A stretch of DNA of 64,000 nucleotides from an uncultured Bacteroidales bacterium (GCA_905234695.1 CAJOHZ010000003.1:1-64000); one strand, 5' to 3'; numbered from the stretch's first letter, positions 37,477 to 46,215 are shown. Program-made: numbers and translations. The notes: generated by a model from the letters alone, not told the origin.

Positions 37477-39342
37477 ATGTGGCCAGATAAGGAATCTGAA
37501 AGGGATTATTTGAATTATAGGTATATGGTTGATTTGATAGTGGATATTGCGACCAATAAATCGCTTTCACCTTCTACCATCGGTTTATACGGAGACTGGG
37601 GTAGCGGTAAATCAACCCTTATGAAACTTGCTAAAGATGCCATTGAACAGAAAGCAAAGGAAAGAAGCAAAAAATGGAAAATGAAGGATGGCGAAATGGA
37701 TGTTGATATGCCCCAAACGCTTTGTGTTGAGTTTAATGGATGGCTGTTTGAAGGATATGAAGACACCAAAACATCTCTTTGTGGAACGATACTTGATGCC
37801 TTGGCTGACGAAAAACGATTTGGGCCAAATGTCGTTGATTATGCCAAAGAACTGCGAAAAAAGATAGATGTCAAAAAAATAGTAGGGAAAGGGGTAAAGT
37901 ATGGCCTAGATTACTTCCTGACAGGTGGAATAGGAGCCCTTACCGATTTGACATTGAGCAATGTACTCTCTTCTATAAAAACCAATATGAATGACGTTCA
38001 GGCAAAAGATGTTGAAGAGGTGCTTTCCAAATTCAAAAAGGATGATAAAACTCGTACAGAAATAAAAAACTTCAGAGAAGAATTCTCCAAACTATTAAAA
38101 AAAAGCAAAGTAGAAAACCTTGTGGTTTTTATTGATGAGCTTGACCGTTGTTTGCCAGATACTATATTGGAGATATTTGAAGCAATACGATTATTCCTCT
38201 ATGTAGATGGTATGTCATTTGTGATTGGTGCTGATGAACGATTGATACAGTTTGCTATAAAAACAAAGTACAAAGAGGTCCCAGGAAATAATCTTGATAT
38301 TGGTAAAGAGTATCTTGAGAAAGTAATTCAATATCCCATTTCTATTCCTCCGTTGAATCATGCAGAGGTCAACCAATATTTATCGTGCCTGCTACTTGAA
38401 AATACGCTTATTGAAGAGGGTGAGTTTGACGCTTTTTTGAAAGTTGTTCATAGTATAGGACCTGATCAAGAACTGACTATCGAACTTTTAGAGAAGAATG
38501 TTCGCCAAATAACTGAAAAGTGCAAGCCTGACATGGCTTTTGCAAAACAGATTTCTTCGGTATTAGCTCCTAGCATAAATGGCAATCCACGCCAATGCAA
38601 GCGATTCCTCAATACTCTTTATATGCGGATGAATCTTGCCAAATCTCGAGGGATTGAGTTGAACAAAAATATTTTAGCCAAATTACTCCTTGCCGAGTAT
38701 TTCAAGTCAGATTTCTTCGATGTTTTGGTAAAAGAGGCTAACTGGGATAATTTCAAGAGTTTTGAAAAAGGAGAGGCATTAGAGGACACTAATCCTTTTG
38801 CCGTCTGGAAAGACGATACATGGGTGAAAACATGGAACAATAACGGGACTATAATTGGTAATGAAAAATTAGATAAATATGTTTATTTCGCTAATATTAA
38901 GAACTGTTATAATCACTCTAAACTTGACATGCTGAGTCCAACAGCAAGAAAAAGTTTTGATCTGTTGGCCAGTGGAACGGACTCGGGAAGAAATCAAGGC
39001 GTGAAAATAGCCAAGGAACTTTCGGCAGGAGAAAAAGCTATCATTGCATCTGAATTGTTTGTAATTGTAGAAACTGCACCTGAGATGAATAATGAGGTGT
39101 TGCGTTCTTTTACAGATGTATGTGCTGAAGTTGACATGATGGATTATGCTTTAAAGAAATTAATGGAGTTGCCTGCCGAAAAATATACATTTGAAACATA
39201 TGGACAACTAACAACCTTCTTGAATAAACTGGATGAGGAAAGAAAGACGCAATTGGTTTCATACTTGTCTTCAAATCAACAGCTGAATAATACTATTCAA
39301 AGAACAAATCAATTAACTAGTTCTTTCAAAAAGAAAAAATAA
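37477..39342 (+). CDS. qatA: QatA, KAP-family P-loop NTPase of the Qat defence system
   Basis: 621 aa. Walker A GDWGSGKST at 39-47 and Walker B with LVVFIDELDRCLPD near 215 identify a KAP NTPase. The following helical region (DTILEIFEAIRLFLYVDGMS, FVIGADERLI) is typical of the family. In the published four-gene Qat anti-phage system the KAP ATPase is the first gene. Here it is followed by QatB, a QueC-like protein and a TatD-like nuclease with overlapping ends, matching the full system. No membrane segment is evident. The AT-rich codon use suggests transfer. The ATPase probably powers or gates the effector; the mechanism is not known from the sequence. Confidence 0.9.
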   Translation: MWPDKESERDYLNYRYMVDLIVDIATNKSLSPSTIGLYGDWGSGKSTLMKLAKDAIEQKAKERSKKWKMKDGEMDVDMPQTLCVEFNGWLFEGYEDTKTSLCGTILDALADEKRFGPNVVDYAKELRKKIDVKKIVGKGVKYGLDYFLTGGIGALTDLTLSNVLSSIKTNMNDVQAKDVEEVLSKFKKDDKTRTEIKNFREEFSKLLKKSKVENLVVFIDELDRCLPDTILEIFEAIRLFLYVDGMSFVIGADERLIQFAIKTKYKEVPGNNLDIGKEYLEKVIQYPISIPPLNHAEVNQYLSCLLLENTLIEEGEFDAFLKVVHSIGPDQELTIELLEKNVRQITEKCKPDMAFAKQISSVLAPSINGNPRQCKRFLNTLYMRMNLAKSRGIELNKNILAKLLLAEYFKSDFFDVLVKEANWDNFKSFEKGEALEDTNPFAVWKDDTWVKTWNNNGTIIGNEKLDKYVYFANIKNCYNHSKLDMLSPTARKSFDLLASGTDSGRNQGVKIAKELSAGEKAIIASELFVIVETAPEMNNEVLRSFTDVCAEVDMMDYALKKLMELPAEKYTFETYGQLTTFLNKLDEERKTQLVSYLSSNQQLNNTIQRTNQLTSSFKKKK

Positions 39343-40190
39343 TGGGAACATCAAGCCTCTATGGAGGACCAAAGAAAACGGTTCTTTTGCCATCGGATTA
39401 CAATCCAGAAGAGACCCCTTGGAGTGTGGATCAGAATGTAGAACAGCCAGAACTATGGGAGCCTGAAAATGAGGATTCTAATAAGGAACAATTAGGTGGT
39501 AATTCAGATTCTAACAACCTAATGCTACTAGAAATATCATGGAGTGACATTCGACGTTCTATTACTCATTCCATGAATCACATGACAGCGAGAAATGTCA
39601 AAAAAGCTATCCGAAACTACACAAAAGCTCTTGGTGGCCATACGAATGCTACTCGACAAGCAAAGACAGCTCGACATACTGCTACTAAAATAATCAGTTA
39701 CTTTAGTGGCACTCCAGAAACCATCCGAACTCGTTTTGAAAATGCTGGCATTCGATTTGAAAACCGCCCGACAAAGGATATACTCAATGACATATGCCTA
39801 TTGTTAGCACCTATGCCTAATGACATTGAGGATTCTTTAGCCAATAGTGCATTGGATAAGACAATTGCAGATATTGCAATGGATGAGACGATAGATCTTA
39901 GTTTATTGGAAAGTTTCAGTGAGGAGCTACTTCAAAACATGGTGGGCGGTTTCATAAAGCATTATGTGTATGATAAACTAATCCAACAATCGGAACAAGG
40001 TGCATTGGCAAGATGCAATGATTTAGCGAAACTAAACAAGCTTGAAAAAAGCATCAAAAAGTATATAGATGGGATTGTGGATGGTATTGTTCCCGATTTC
40101 ATTCGTTCGGGAATGGTCCAATCTGATATTAATAAAATGGTTGATGGTTTGTTTGATGCTGCTTATCAACAAATGGAGGAACTACAATGA
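39342..40190 (+). CDS. qatB: QatB, Qat system component of unknown function
   Basis: 282 aa. The start overlaps the qatA stop (TAATG). A low-complexity acidic N-terminus (LLPSDYNPEETPWSVDQNVE) precedes an all-helical body (SWSDIRRSITHSMNHMTARN, VKKAIRNYTKALGGH). No catalytic motif is visible. It is called QatB from its position between the KAP ATPase and the QueC-like gene. Confidence 0.82.
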   Translation: MGTSSLYGGPKKTVLLPSDYNPEETPWSVDQNVEQPELWEPENEDSNKEQLGGNSDSNNLMLLEISWSDIRRSITHSMNHMTARNVKKAIRNYTKALGGHTNATRQAKTARHTATKIISYFSGTPETIRTRFENAGIRFENRPTKDILNDICLLLAPMPNDIEDSLANSALDKTIADIAMDETIDLSLLESFSEELLQNMVGGFIKHYVYDKLIQQSEQGALARCNDLAKLNKLEKSIKKYIDGIVDGIVPDFIRSGMVQSDINKMVDGLFDAAYQQMEELQ

Positions 40191-41491
40191 AAAATAGTTT
40201 TGTTTTTATACTCTCAAACCACGATTGTTTTTCAATAACTGGGGCACAAAGAGTTAATATCAATGATTCTTCACAACTGCGCTATACTTTTTGGCATCCT
40301 CGGGTTGGTGGAGGAAGGAAACAAATGTATAAAACCCCTCAGTATTTCGCGGCTGAAGCTCTTGACCTGCTTTATCTGTCACTTGCGGTATTTTATGTTG
40401 ACAAAAAAGTAAATCGAAAAGTACAAGATGATGCTTGGACACGTAATCTTGAGGTTTATTTACCTGTCAAAGAATATCAAAAATGGGAATCTTGCAAACA
40501 AATCATAACGGATGCATTGAATTATCTTACTGGCGACCACTGGTCTCTGCATTTTCGTGAACGTACAGATTTGACTGAAGATGAATATCGTTATAGGAAA
40601 GGACGCTATACTTATAGAAACTCAGTAAAATGGATTGACACAGACTCATTCTGTATGCTTTCTGGTGGGTTGGATTCCTTCATTGGCGCAATCAATCTAC
40701 TTTGCGAAGATAAAAGTCCTGTTTTTGTTGGTAATTACAACGGTGGGAAAGGAGTTAAGAATTACCAAGATGCGGTTGTGAAATCTTTAGTTGCCCGGTA
40801 CAAAGTCTCAGAAGACCACTTTTTCCGTTTCTACGCAGCCCCCGTTAGTTGCCTTGAGGACTCAACCAGATCTCGTTCACTAATGTTTTTTGCTCACGCC
40901 ATAGCTGTGGCATCTGGGATGGGACATCATGTTGATTTATTTATTCCTGAAAACGGCGTTATATCGTTGAATATTCCTTTAACCGTAATGCGACTCGGAA
41001 GTCTGAGTACCCGAACCACCCATCCGTATTTCATGGGATTGCTGCAAAAAATCATTACACAATTAGGAATAGATGTTACCTTGAAGAATCCATTCCAGTT
41101 TCAGACCAAGGGCGAAATGATGATACGATGTTTGGATAAGATTTTTTTGAACGATAATTTCAATAAAACAATGTCCTGTTCTCACCCTGATCAAGGTAGG
41201 TGGACTGGCGACAAACGTCCTTGCCATTGTGGAACATGTCTACCATGTACAATTCGTCGTGCTGCCATAAAAGCTGCTGGCTTGACGGATAATTCTAACT
41301 ATAGGGACCCGAACTATTTGAAGCCAGAAGCTCGTAAGAATTTGATATCATATCGTCAGGGTTTGTTAGAGAATAAATATCCTCTCTCTGCCATACAAAT
41401 GTCCGGTCCAATATATGACGACTTTAAGCTTTACACTGAGTTATATGAGCATGGTATACAAGAAATGAAAGACTTTATTGATACAATATGA
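40187..41491 (+). CDS. qatC: QatC, QueC-like PP-loop protein of the Qat system
   Basis: 434 aa, overlapping qatB by 4 bases. The PP-loop ATP pyrophosphatase motif SGGLDSF is at about 159-165, and a QueC-type zinc site is at 346-354 (CHCGTCLPC, with an upstream Cys in MSCSHPDQGRW). QueC makes preQ0 in queuosine synthesis; the extra N-terminal 150 residues and the operon context indicate the Qat homologue, possibly modifying a nucleobase or a protein. Confidence 0.88.
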   Translation: MKNSFVFILSNHDCFSITGAQRVNINDSSQLRYTFWHPRVGGGRKQMYKTPQYFAAEALDLLYLSLAVFYVDKKVNRKVQDDAWTRNLEVYLPVKEYQKWESCKQIITDALNYLTGDHWSLHFRERTDLTEDEYRYRKGRYTYRNSVKWIDTDSFCMLSGGLDSFIGAINLLCEDKSPVFVGNYNGGKGVKNYQDAVVKSLVARYKVSEDHFFRFYAAPVSCLEDSTRSRSLMFFAHAIAVASGMGHHVDLFIPENGVISLNIPLTVMRLGSLSTRTTHPYFMGLLQKIITQLGIDVTLKNPFQFQTKGEMMIRCLDKIFLNDNFNKTMSCSHPDQGRWTGDKRPCHCGTCLPCTIRRAAIKAAGLTDNSNYRDPNYLKPEARKNLISYRQGLLENKYPLSAIQMSGPIYDDFKLYTELYEHGIQEMKDFIDTI

Positions 41492-42192
41492 TGGAGCACT
41501 TACATGATTCTCACTTTCATCTTGATTTACAACAAAACCGTACAGCTGCAATACAGCATATAGAGGACAATAGAATTTATACGATTGCTGTTACAAATTT
41601 ACCCGACTTGTATCGACGTGAATCAGGTGGAGTGGCAAGTAAGTATATACGATTTGCCCTTGGGTTTCATCCAGAGTTAGTACACCAATTCAAGAATCAG
41701 ATACCTTTGATGTGGACTTTATTGCCAAATGTCCGTTATATTGGTGAGGTCGGTTTGGACTTCGTCGATACATCATTTCAAAATGAACAGGTCGCTTTTT
41801 TTTCAGAATTGATAGAGCTTTGCAGAAATGATCATAACAAGATTATTACCATTCATTCTCGTAGAGCGGTGAAGCATGTAATAAGGATAATTGGAAAAAA
41901 CTTTCAATTTAAACCGATTCTACACTGGTTTACTGGAAATAAAGAGGAGTTATTAAGTGCGATTGATGCTGGTTTTTACATTTCGGTGAATGGTATGATG
42001 ATGAACTCAAGTCGGTTTTTGTCAATACTTCCAATAATTCCAGCTAATCGTATATTGGTTGAAACCGATAGCCCCTTTACACAATACTTAATAAACCATG
42101 CATCCACATTGAGAAGCATTGTATCCTCTATTAATAAGTTCAGGCCTGATGTTGATGTTTTTGCCAATTTTGACAATCTTATAACTGAATAA
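41488..42192 (+). CDS. qatD: QatD, TatD-like metal-dependent nuclease of the Qat system
   Basis: 234 aa, overlapping qatC by 4 bases. TatD metal ligands are visible: HFH in HDSHFHLD, Glu in RYIGEVGLDF, His in ITIHSRRAV, His in ILHWFTG and Asp in LVETDSPF. It is a little shorter than housekeeping TatD (about 260 aa). It is the predicted DNA-cutting component and last gene of the operon. Confidence 0.9.
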   Translation: MMEHLHDSHFHLDLQQNRTAAIQHIEDNRIYTIAVTNLPDLYRRESGGVASKYIRFALGFHPELVHQFKNQIPLMWTLLPNVRYIGEVGLDFVDTSFQNEQVAFFSELIELCRNDHNKIITIHSRRAVKHVIRIIGKNFQFKPILHWFTGNKEELLSAIDAGFYISVNGMMMNSSRFLSILPIIPANRILVETDSPFTQYLINHASTLRSIVSSINKFRPDVDVFANFDNLITE

Positions 42193-42238
42193 TAAATTGT
42201 GAACAAAAAAAACTAAACGATGTTCCCTAATTAATTTG

Positions 42239-42246
42239 TACCTTTG
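42239..42246 (+). promoter_or_regulatory. Promoter -7 element upstream of the methylase genes
   Basis: TACCTTTG fits TAnnTTTG; the -33 site is unclear. Initiation near 42253 gives a leader of about 215 bases before the ATG at 42468, containing the folded element at 42337-42444. Confidence 0.6.
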
Positions 42247-42336
42247 CAAACAAAATAACAACCAAAAAAGACAACATATAGAAACAGAATAATAGAAGAT
42301 AAATAACATAAAATAAAGCGTTTTTGCTTTTCAAGT

Positions 42337-42444
42337 GATTGGAAATCTGGACAATTTCTTATCCCAACGAGAAGGCAGAAATGCTCGCGGTGATATCCGT
42401 GGGCTTTCTCGTTTTGGGATATAGGCAGTCCAGAGCCTCCAATC
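42337..42444 (+). ncRNA. Long structured leader element or small RNA
   Basis: A nested inverted repeat of 108 bases. GATTGGA (42337-42343) pairs with TCCAATC (42438-42444); TCTGGAC (42346-42352) with GTCCAGA (42428-42434); TATCCCAA (42360-42367) with TTGGGATA (42414-42421); CGAGAA (42368-42373) with TTCTCG (42406-42411). An apical CGCGG/CCGTG stem carries loop TGATAT (42391-42396). All pairs are colinear, giving a rod with small internal loops. An open frame runs through it from 42339 but looks non-coding. It could be a regulatory leader, an sRNA or a small mobile palindrome; I do not recognise a known family. Confidence 0.6.
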
Positions 42445-42467
42445 AGACAGAAGTTCACGGATTTTTT

Positions 42468-43157
42468 ATGCCTAGCAACGATAAAACAAAATCACAGATT
42501 AAGAGCCGCCAACGGGTGGCTCAACACGGCGAGGTGTTCACCAATCCACGCGAGGTGAATGCTATGCTCGACTTGGTGCGGGATGAGTCGTTCCGGCTCG
42601 ACAGCCGTTTTCTTGAGCCCGCCTGTGGCGACGGCAATTTTCTTATAGAGATTCTGCGCCGCAAACTTTCACTTCTTTCTTCTGTAAAGTCTTTGACGGA
42701 ATGGGAATTTAAGAGCCTTATTGCCGTGGGCTCTTGTTATGGGATCGAGCTGTTGGAGGATAATGCCGAGGCATGCCGGGAGAGGCTGTATCGCGAGGTG
42801 ATTGACACATATTCCTGTTCACTGCACACCCCCTCCCCCCTTCGGGGTACTCCCCCTAACTTAGGGGGAGAGCCGAGTTACCTTAAGTCACTCAAATATA
42901 TGCTGCAGAAGAATATCGTCTGCGGGGATGCGCTGACGTATCGCACTGCGGACGGTAAGCCGATTACTTTCTGTGAGTGGACTCCCATCGCGGGGAGTAT
43001 GCAGTTTGCGCGACGCGACTTTCAGTTTGACTTTCTGGTCAACCAGACACACCAGTATTCTCTCTTCGACGAGCAGGGCGAGGCACAGAGCTTCGACGAA
43101 CCTGTCAAGTCGTACCCACCAGTCCACTACACGCAATTGTTTACTCAAACAGAATAA
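42468..43157 (+). CDS. Short DNA adenine methylase-like protein (motif I only)
   Basis: 229 aa. The start at 42468 (MPSNDKTKSQIKSRQRVAQH) is preferred over the frame opening at 42339, which would translate the structured element. EVFTNPREVNAMLDL and the SAM-binding motif I FLEPACGDGNFLIEILRRK are clear, as is GIELLEDNAEACRERL. The catalytic NPPY motif is absent; the corresponding stretch reads FDFLVNQTHQYSLF. A GC-rich palindromic insert (42828-42874) adds about 15 codons (HTPSPLRGTPPNLGGEP). It may be a helper of the full methylase downstream or a decayed enzyme. Confidence 0.7.
   Translation: MPSNDKTKSQIKSRQRVAQHGEVFTNPREVNAMLDLVRDESFRLDSRFLEPACGDGNFLIEILRRKLSLLSSVKSLTEWEFKSLIAVGSCYGIELLEDNAEACRERLYREVIDTYSCSLHTPSPLRGTPPNLGGEPSYLKSLKYMLQKNIVCGDALTYRTADGKPITFCEWTPIAGSMQFARRDFQFDFLVNQTHQYSLFDEQGEAQSFDEPVKSYPPVHYTQLFTQTE
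42828..42874. repeat. GC-rich palindromic insert inside the methylase-like gene
   Basis: A small CCCC-TTC-GGGG hairpin is followed by a perfect palindrome, CTCCCCCTAA (42850-42859), C, TTAGGGGGAG (42861-42870). It is read in frame as PSPLRGTPPNLGGE, a sequence unlike the rest of the protein. Confidence 0.75.
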
Positions 43158-43160
43158 TAC

Positions 43161-43222
43161 TTAACACGAATTACCGCGAATTATCCATTAATTATATGGC
43201 CAATTACATGGCAATTCGTGTA
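43161..43222. repeat. Inverted repeat between the two methylase genes
   Basis: TTAACACGAATT (43161-43172) and AATTCGTGTAA (43213-43223) are complementary apart from one bulged A. The intervening 40 bases repeat GAATTA and CCAATTA motifs. It fills the 81-base gap and could be a transcript hairpin or a small repeat element. Confidence 0.6.
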
Positions 43223-43238
43223 AAAAAGCACATAGAAC

Positions 43239-44738
43239 ATGAAAGAACGATATTCACCCGATATCTTGAACTGCTTGGCCAACCTCAGCAGTGACGAGGT
43301 CTTTACCTCGCCGGAGCTGGCCAACAGTATGCTCGATCTGCTGCCGCAGGAGTTGTTCCATAGTCCGAAGACTCGCTTTCTCGATCCCTGTGCGAAGAGT
43401 GGTGTCTTCCTGCGCGAGATTGCCAAGCGACTGCTTGCCGGGCTGGAAGCGGAGTTTCCAAACTTGCAAAAGCGTATCGACCACATTATGACCCGACAGG
43501 TCTTCGGCATCGCCTGTACCGACCTCACCGCCGAGATGAGCCGCCGGACGCTCTACTGCTCCAAACATGCCAATGGTGAGTACAGCGTCAGCACCGCCTT
43601 CCGCGACCAGCAAGGCAATCTCCGCTACGACCGCTGCCAGCATACTTGGAACGCGCAAGGCCGCTGTGAGTACTGCGGCGCCAGCAAAGGCGAGTACCTC
43701 CGCACCGACAGCCGCGAGACCTACGCCTATCCCTTTATCCATAAATCAATCAAAGAAATATTCAAGAAAGATATGCAATTCGACGTAATCATAGGCAACC
43801 CACCGTACCAGCTCGACGATGGTGGTGCACAGGCAAGTGCAAGTCCAATATACCAGTTATTTGTCATGCAGTCAATGAAGTTAAAGCCTCGATATTTTAG
43901 TATGATTATTCCCGCTCGCTGGTATGGTGGAGGTAAAGGACTTGATGATTTTAGGAAAGATATGATAGAGGATAAACGCGTCAGAATACTGCATGATTAT
44001 ATGAACGCCGCTGATTGTTTTCCTGGTGTGGAAATAAAGGGAGGTGTATGCTATTTCCTATGGGATATATCATATAACGATAAGTGTCATATCTACACAC
44101 ATACAGGAGAAAAGGTGATTGAACAAAAGCCAAGATTTTTAAAAGAAGAGGGTAGTGATGTATTTATTCGTTATGAAATTGGTGTAGATATTCTTAACAA
44201 AGTGAAGAAAAAGAGGGAAAAAACAGTTGATACCATAGTTAGTTCTCAGAAACCATTCGGATTAAGGACATTTGTTCAAGGAGAAGAGCATCCTTTTGCA
44301 GGGAGCTTAACACTTTACCAAAATGGAGGTGTTGGTTATATTGACCGTTTGCAAATCGAAAAAGGGAAGGAATTATTAAACAAACATAAGGTTTTTGTCT
44401 CACGGGCATATAATGCAGGTGATAATTATCCCCATCAAATAATAGGAAAACCCATTTACGGAGGGCCTAATACATGTTGTACAGAGACATACGTAACAAT
44501 AGGGCCTTTCTGTGACAAGGTCAGCACAGAGAACTTTATATCATACCTTTCGACACGTTTCTTTCGATTCATGGTTTTTCTATCAAAGGTATCACAAATG
44601 GCTCCTGCAAAAGTCTACCAATTCGTCCCCCTCCAAGACTTCTCCCATCCGTGGACGGACGAGATGCTGTACAAGAAATACGGCCTAACGAAGGATGAGA
44701 TTGCTTTTATCGAAAGTATGATACGACCGATGGAATAG
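43239..44738 (+). CDS. Eco57I-type DNA adenine methylase
   Basis: 499 aa. Motif I is in TRFLDPCAKSGVFLREIAKR and the catalytic NPPYQ in FDVIIGNPPYQLDD. A four-ligand zinc-ribbon-like stretch (CQHTWNAQGRCEYC) lies between them. The remaining 250 residues are a probable target-recognition region (SMIIPARWYGGGKGLDDFRK, KVYQFVPLQDF). It should methylate adenine in a specific DNA sequence as the modification part of the restriction system whose helicase/nuclease gene lies at 45554-48123. Codon use is GC-rich at the 5' end and AT-rich after about 43800, hinting at a mosaic gene. Confidence 0.88.
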   Translation: MKERYSPDILNCLANLSSDEVFTSPELANSMLDLLPQELFHSPKTRFLDPCAKSGVFLREIAKRLLAGLEAEFPNLQKRIDHIMTRQVFGIACTDLTAEMSRRTLYCSKHANGEYSVSTAFRDQQGNLRYDRCQHTWNAQGRCEYCGASKGEYLRTDSRETYAYPFIHKSIKEIFKKDMQFDVIIGNPPYQLDDGGAQASASPIYQLFVMQSMKLKPRYFSMIIPARWYGGGKGLDDFRKDMIEDKRVRILHDYMNAADCFPGVEIKGGVCYFLWDISYNDKCHIYTHTGEKVIEQKPRFLKEEGSDVFIRYEIGVDILNKVKKKREKTVDTIVSSQKPFGLRTFVQGEEHPFAGSLTLYQNGGVGYIDRLQIEKGKELLNKHKVFVSRAYNAGDNYPHQIIGKPIYGGPNTCCTETYVTIGPFCDKVSTENFISYLSTRFFRFMVFLSKVSQMAPAKVYQFVPLQDFSHPWTDEMLYKKYGLTKDEIAFIESMIRPME

Positions 44739-44747
44739 GCCAACATC

Positions 44748-44780
44748 GCCGAAGGATCACCGAAGGATCGCCGAAGGATC
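44748..44780. repeat. Three 11-bp tandem units
   Basis: GCCGAAGGATC, ACCGAAGGATC, GCCGAAGGATC, in immediate succession. Same family as 24-78 and 59551-59649. The rest of the 44739-45002 gap shows only a small CCGAG/CTCGG hairpin near 44900. Confidence 0.85.
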
Positions 44781-45002
44781 GAAGAACCCACGTAGTTGCC
44801 TGACCGCAGGGAATGGCTTGCGTGGTAAGACCTGCGAGCACCACTAAATAGATTAACTATAGCGAGTCAACTTGATGAGCAAACCCACGCCGAGGGGAAA
44901 GACTCGGCAAAAAACAATAACAGAGCGCTCTTTGAAATAAAAATGTGATAGCAATGCAATAAAAACGACAACCTTGCGTTACAGATACAAAAGGAGATTA
45001 AC

Positions 45003-45212
45003 ATGACCGAAATAACATTAAGAGTCACTAACGAAAGCCTTCTGCCTAGTTTCCGCAAGTTGATACGGAGTATCGATGGTATAGACATTGTGCCCACTAA
45101 ACGTAAACGCAAGAGCGGAATTGAGCAGGCACTTGAAGACGTTGCTGCCGGACGGGTGACCGAGTGGAAAAGTGCAGATGAAATGTTCAAAACATTGATG
45201 GCGGAGGCATAA
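45003..45212 (+). CDS. Antitoxin of a YafQ-type module
   Basis: 69 aa: MTEITLRVTNESLLPSFRKL, then IRSIDGIDIVPTKRKRKSG, then IEQALEDVAAGRVTEWKSAD. The N-terminal beta strand and helix suit a DNA-binding, dimerising antitoxin head; the acidic C-terminal helix would wrap the toxin. It is not an obvious DinJ homologue, but the one-base TAATG overlap with the toxin gene and the size support the role. Confidence 0.8.
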   Translation: MTEITLRVTNESLLPSFRKLIRSIDGIDIVPTKRKRKSGIEQALEDVAAGRVTEWKSADEMFKTLMAEA

Positions 45213-45487
45213 TGTATAGTGTACGAACCACAAAGAATTACGAGCGTGCTTTCAAAAAGTGTGTTCGTCGTGGACTGCCAATGGACAAGTTGGACAAGGT
45301 TGTGAAAACGCTTGAAGCCACAGGTACACTTCCTCAAAAGTATCGTCCCCACAAGTTGTCTGGTTTTGTTGGCAACAATGTCTGGGAATGCCATATACAG
45401 CCCGACTGGCTTTTGGTATGGCAACAATTCGACGAAGAACTGGTGCTGTTGATGCTCGACACGGGTACACACTCTGACATCTTCTAA
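45212..45487 (+). CDS. YafQ-family mRNA interferase toxin
   Basis: 91 aa, RelE superfamily. The residues used by YafQ for ribosome-dependent mRNA cleavage are present: H47, H61, D65, W66 and H87, with the C-terminal Phe at 91. GGAGG precedes its overlapping start, unusual for this genome. It lies between the methylase and the restriction helicase, so it may stabilise the locus or add an abortive response. Confidence 0.9.
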   Translation: MYSVRTTKNYERAFKKCVRRGLPMDKLDKVVKTLEATGTLPQKYRPHKLSGFVGNNVWECHIQPDWLLVWQQFDEELVLLMLDTGTHSDIF

Positions 45488-45505
45488 ACTATCACATCTT
45501 TATTT

Positions 45506-45559
45506 CTGCATAAGAGCGTCTGTTTGAAACGATAACGGACAAACTGATATATTATGCAG
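45506..45559 (+). promoter_or_regulatory. Inverted repeat enclosing a start codon
   Basis: CTGCATAA (45506-45513) is complementary to TTATGCAG (45552-45559), which contains the ATG of the GIY-YIG/helicase gene. An inner GTTTG/CAAAC pair (45522-45526, 45540-45544) extends the hairpin. It could hide the start codon or be an operator. Confidence 0.45.
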
Positions 45560-45991
45560 ACGACAGAACAGATACTCCCCGAGATGCGGCGGGCGATGCC
45601 GCAGATTTATATGTACGACGACACGTCGTTTCCCGGTTGGATCAAAATCGGGCAGACGACGCGGGCTGACGTGCGGCAGCGCATCGACGAGCAGCACCCA
45701 ATCACGGAACCGCACAAGACCTACCACTTGCTGTGGCACGACAACGCCTTCTATGCCGACGGCAGCGGCGAGAGCTTCAGCGACCACGACCTGCACGAAG
45801 TGCTGCGCCGTATGGGCAAGGAGCTGACTCTCTGCGCGAGGCCAAGGCCGCCTACGTGGCGGTGCGCCATCGCGACACCCATATCGAGACTGTGCGCGAC
45901 CTCGACTATAAGATGCGCCCCGAGCAGGAGCTGGCCGTGCAGCAGACGGCCGACTACTTCGCCATGATGGATGCTGAAGAGGCCGAACGAT

Positions 45992-46008
45992 GCAGGCGGG
46001 ACGCCTGC
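45992..46008. repeat. GC palindrome inserted before the helicase Walker A motif
   Basis: GCAGGCG, GGA, CGCCTGC, followed by CGCTCCCAGG. It is in frame (CRRDACAPRPS) just ahead of WNAKMRFGKT. Confidence 0.65.
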
Positions 46009-46215
46009 GCTCCCAGGCCCAGCCACTATCTGTGGAATGCCAAGATGCGCTTCGGCAAGACCTTTGCCACCTATCAGCTGGCAAAGAGGATGAATGCAAA
46101 GCGGGTGCTGGTGCTCACCTTCAAACCCGCCGTGGAAGACTCGTGGCGCGACGACCTGCTGCGTCACCGCGACTTCGAAGGGTGGCGGTATTACAGTAGT
46201 CGTGACGCGGATGCC

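Noticed and set aside
40187-42192. Queuosine biosynthesis and housekeeping TatD genes
   Set aside because: The extended QueC-like protein and short TatD-like protein are translationally coupled to a KAP ATPase and QatB, which fits Qat defence and not queuosine synthesis.
42337-42444. Retron msr-msd or group II intron
   Set aside because: No reverse transcriptase gene is present nearby, and no intron domain V/VI pattern is visible.
44867-45472. 201-aa minus-strand frame over the toxin-antitoxin pair
   Set aside because: It is antisense to two genes with strong family signatures and has no supporting start or domain.
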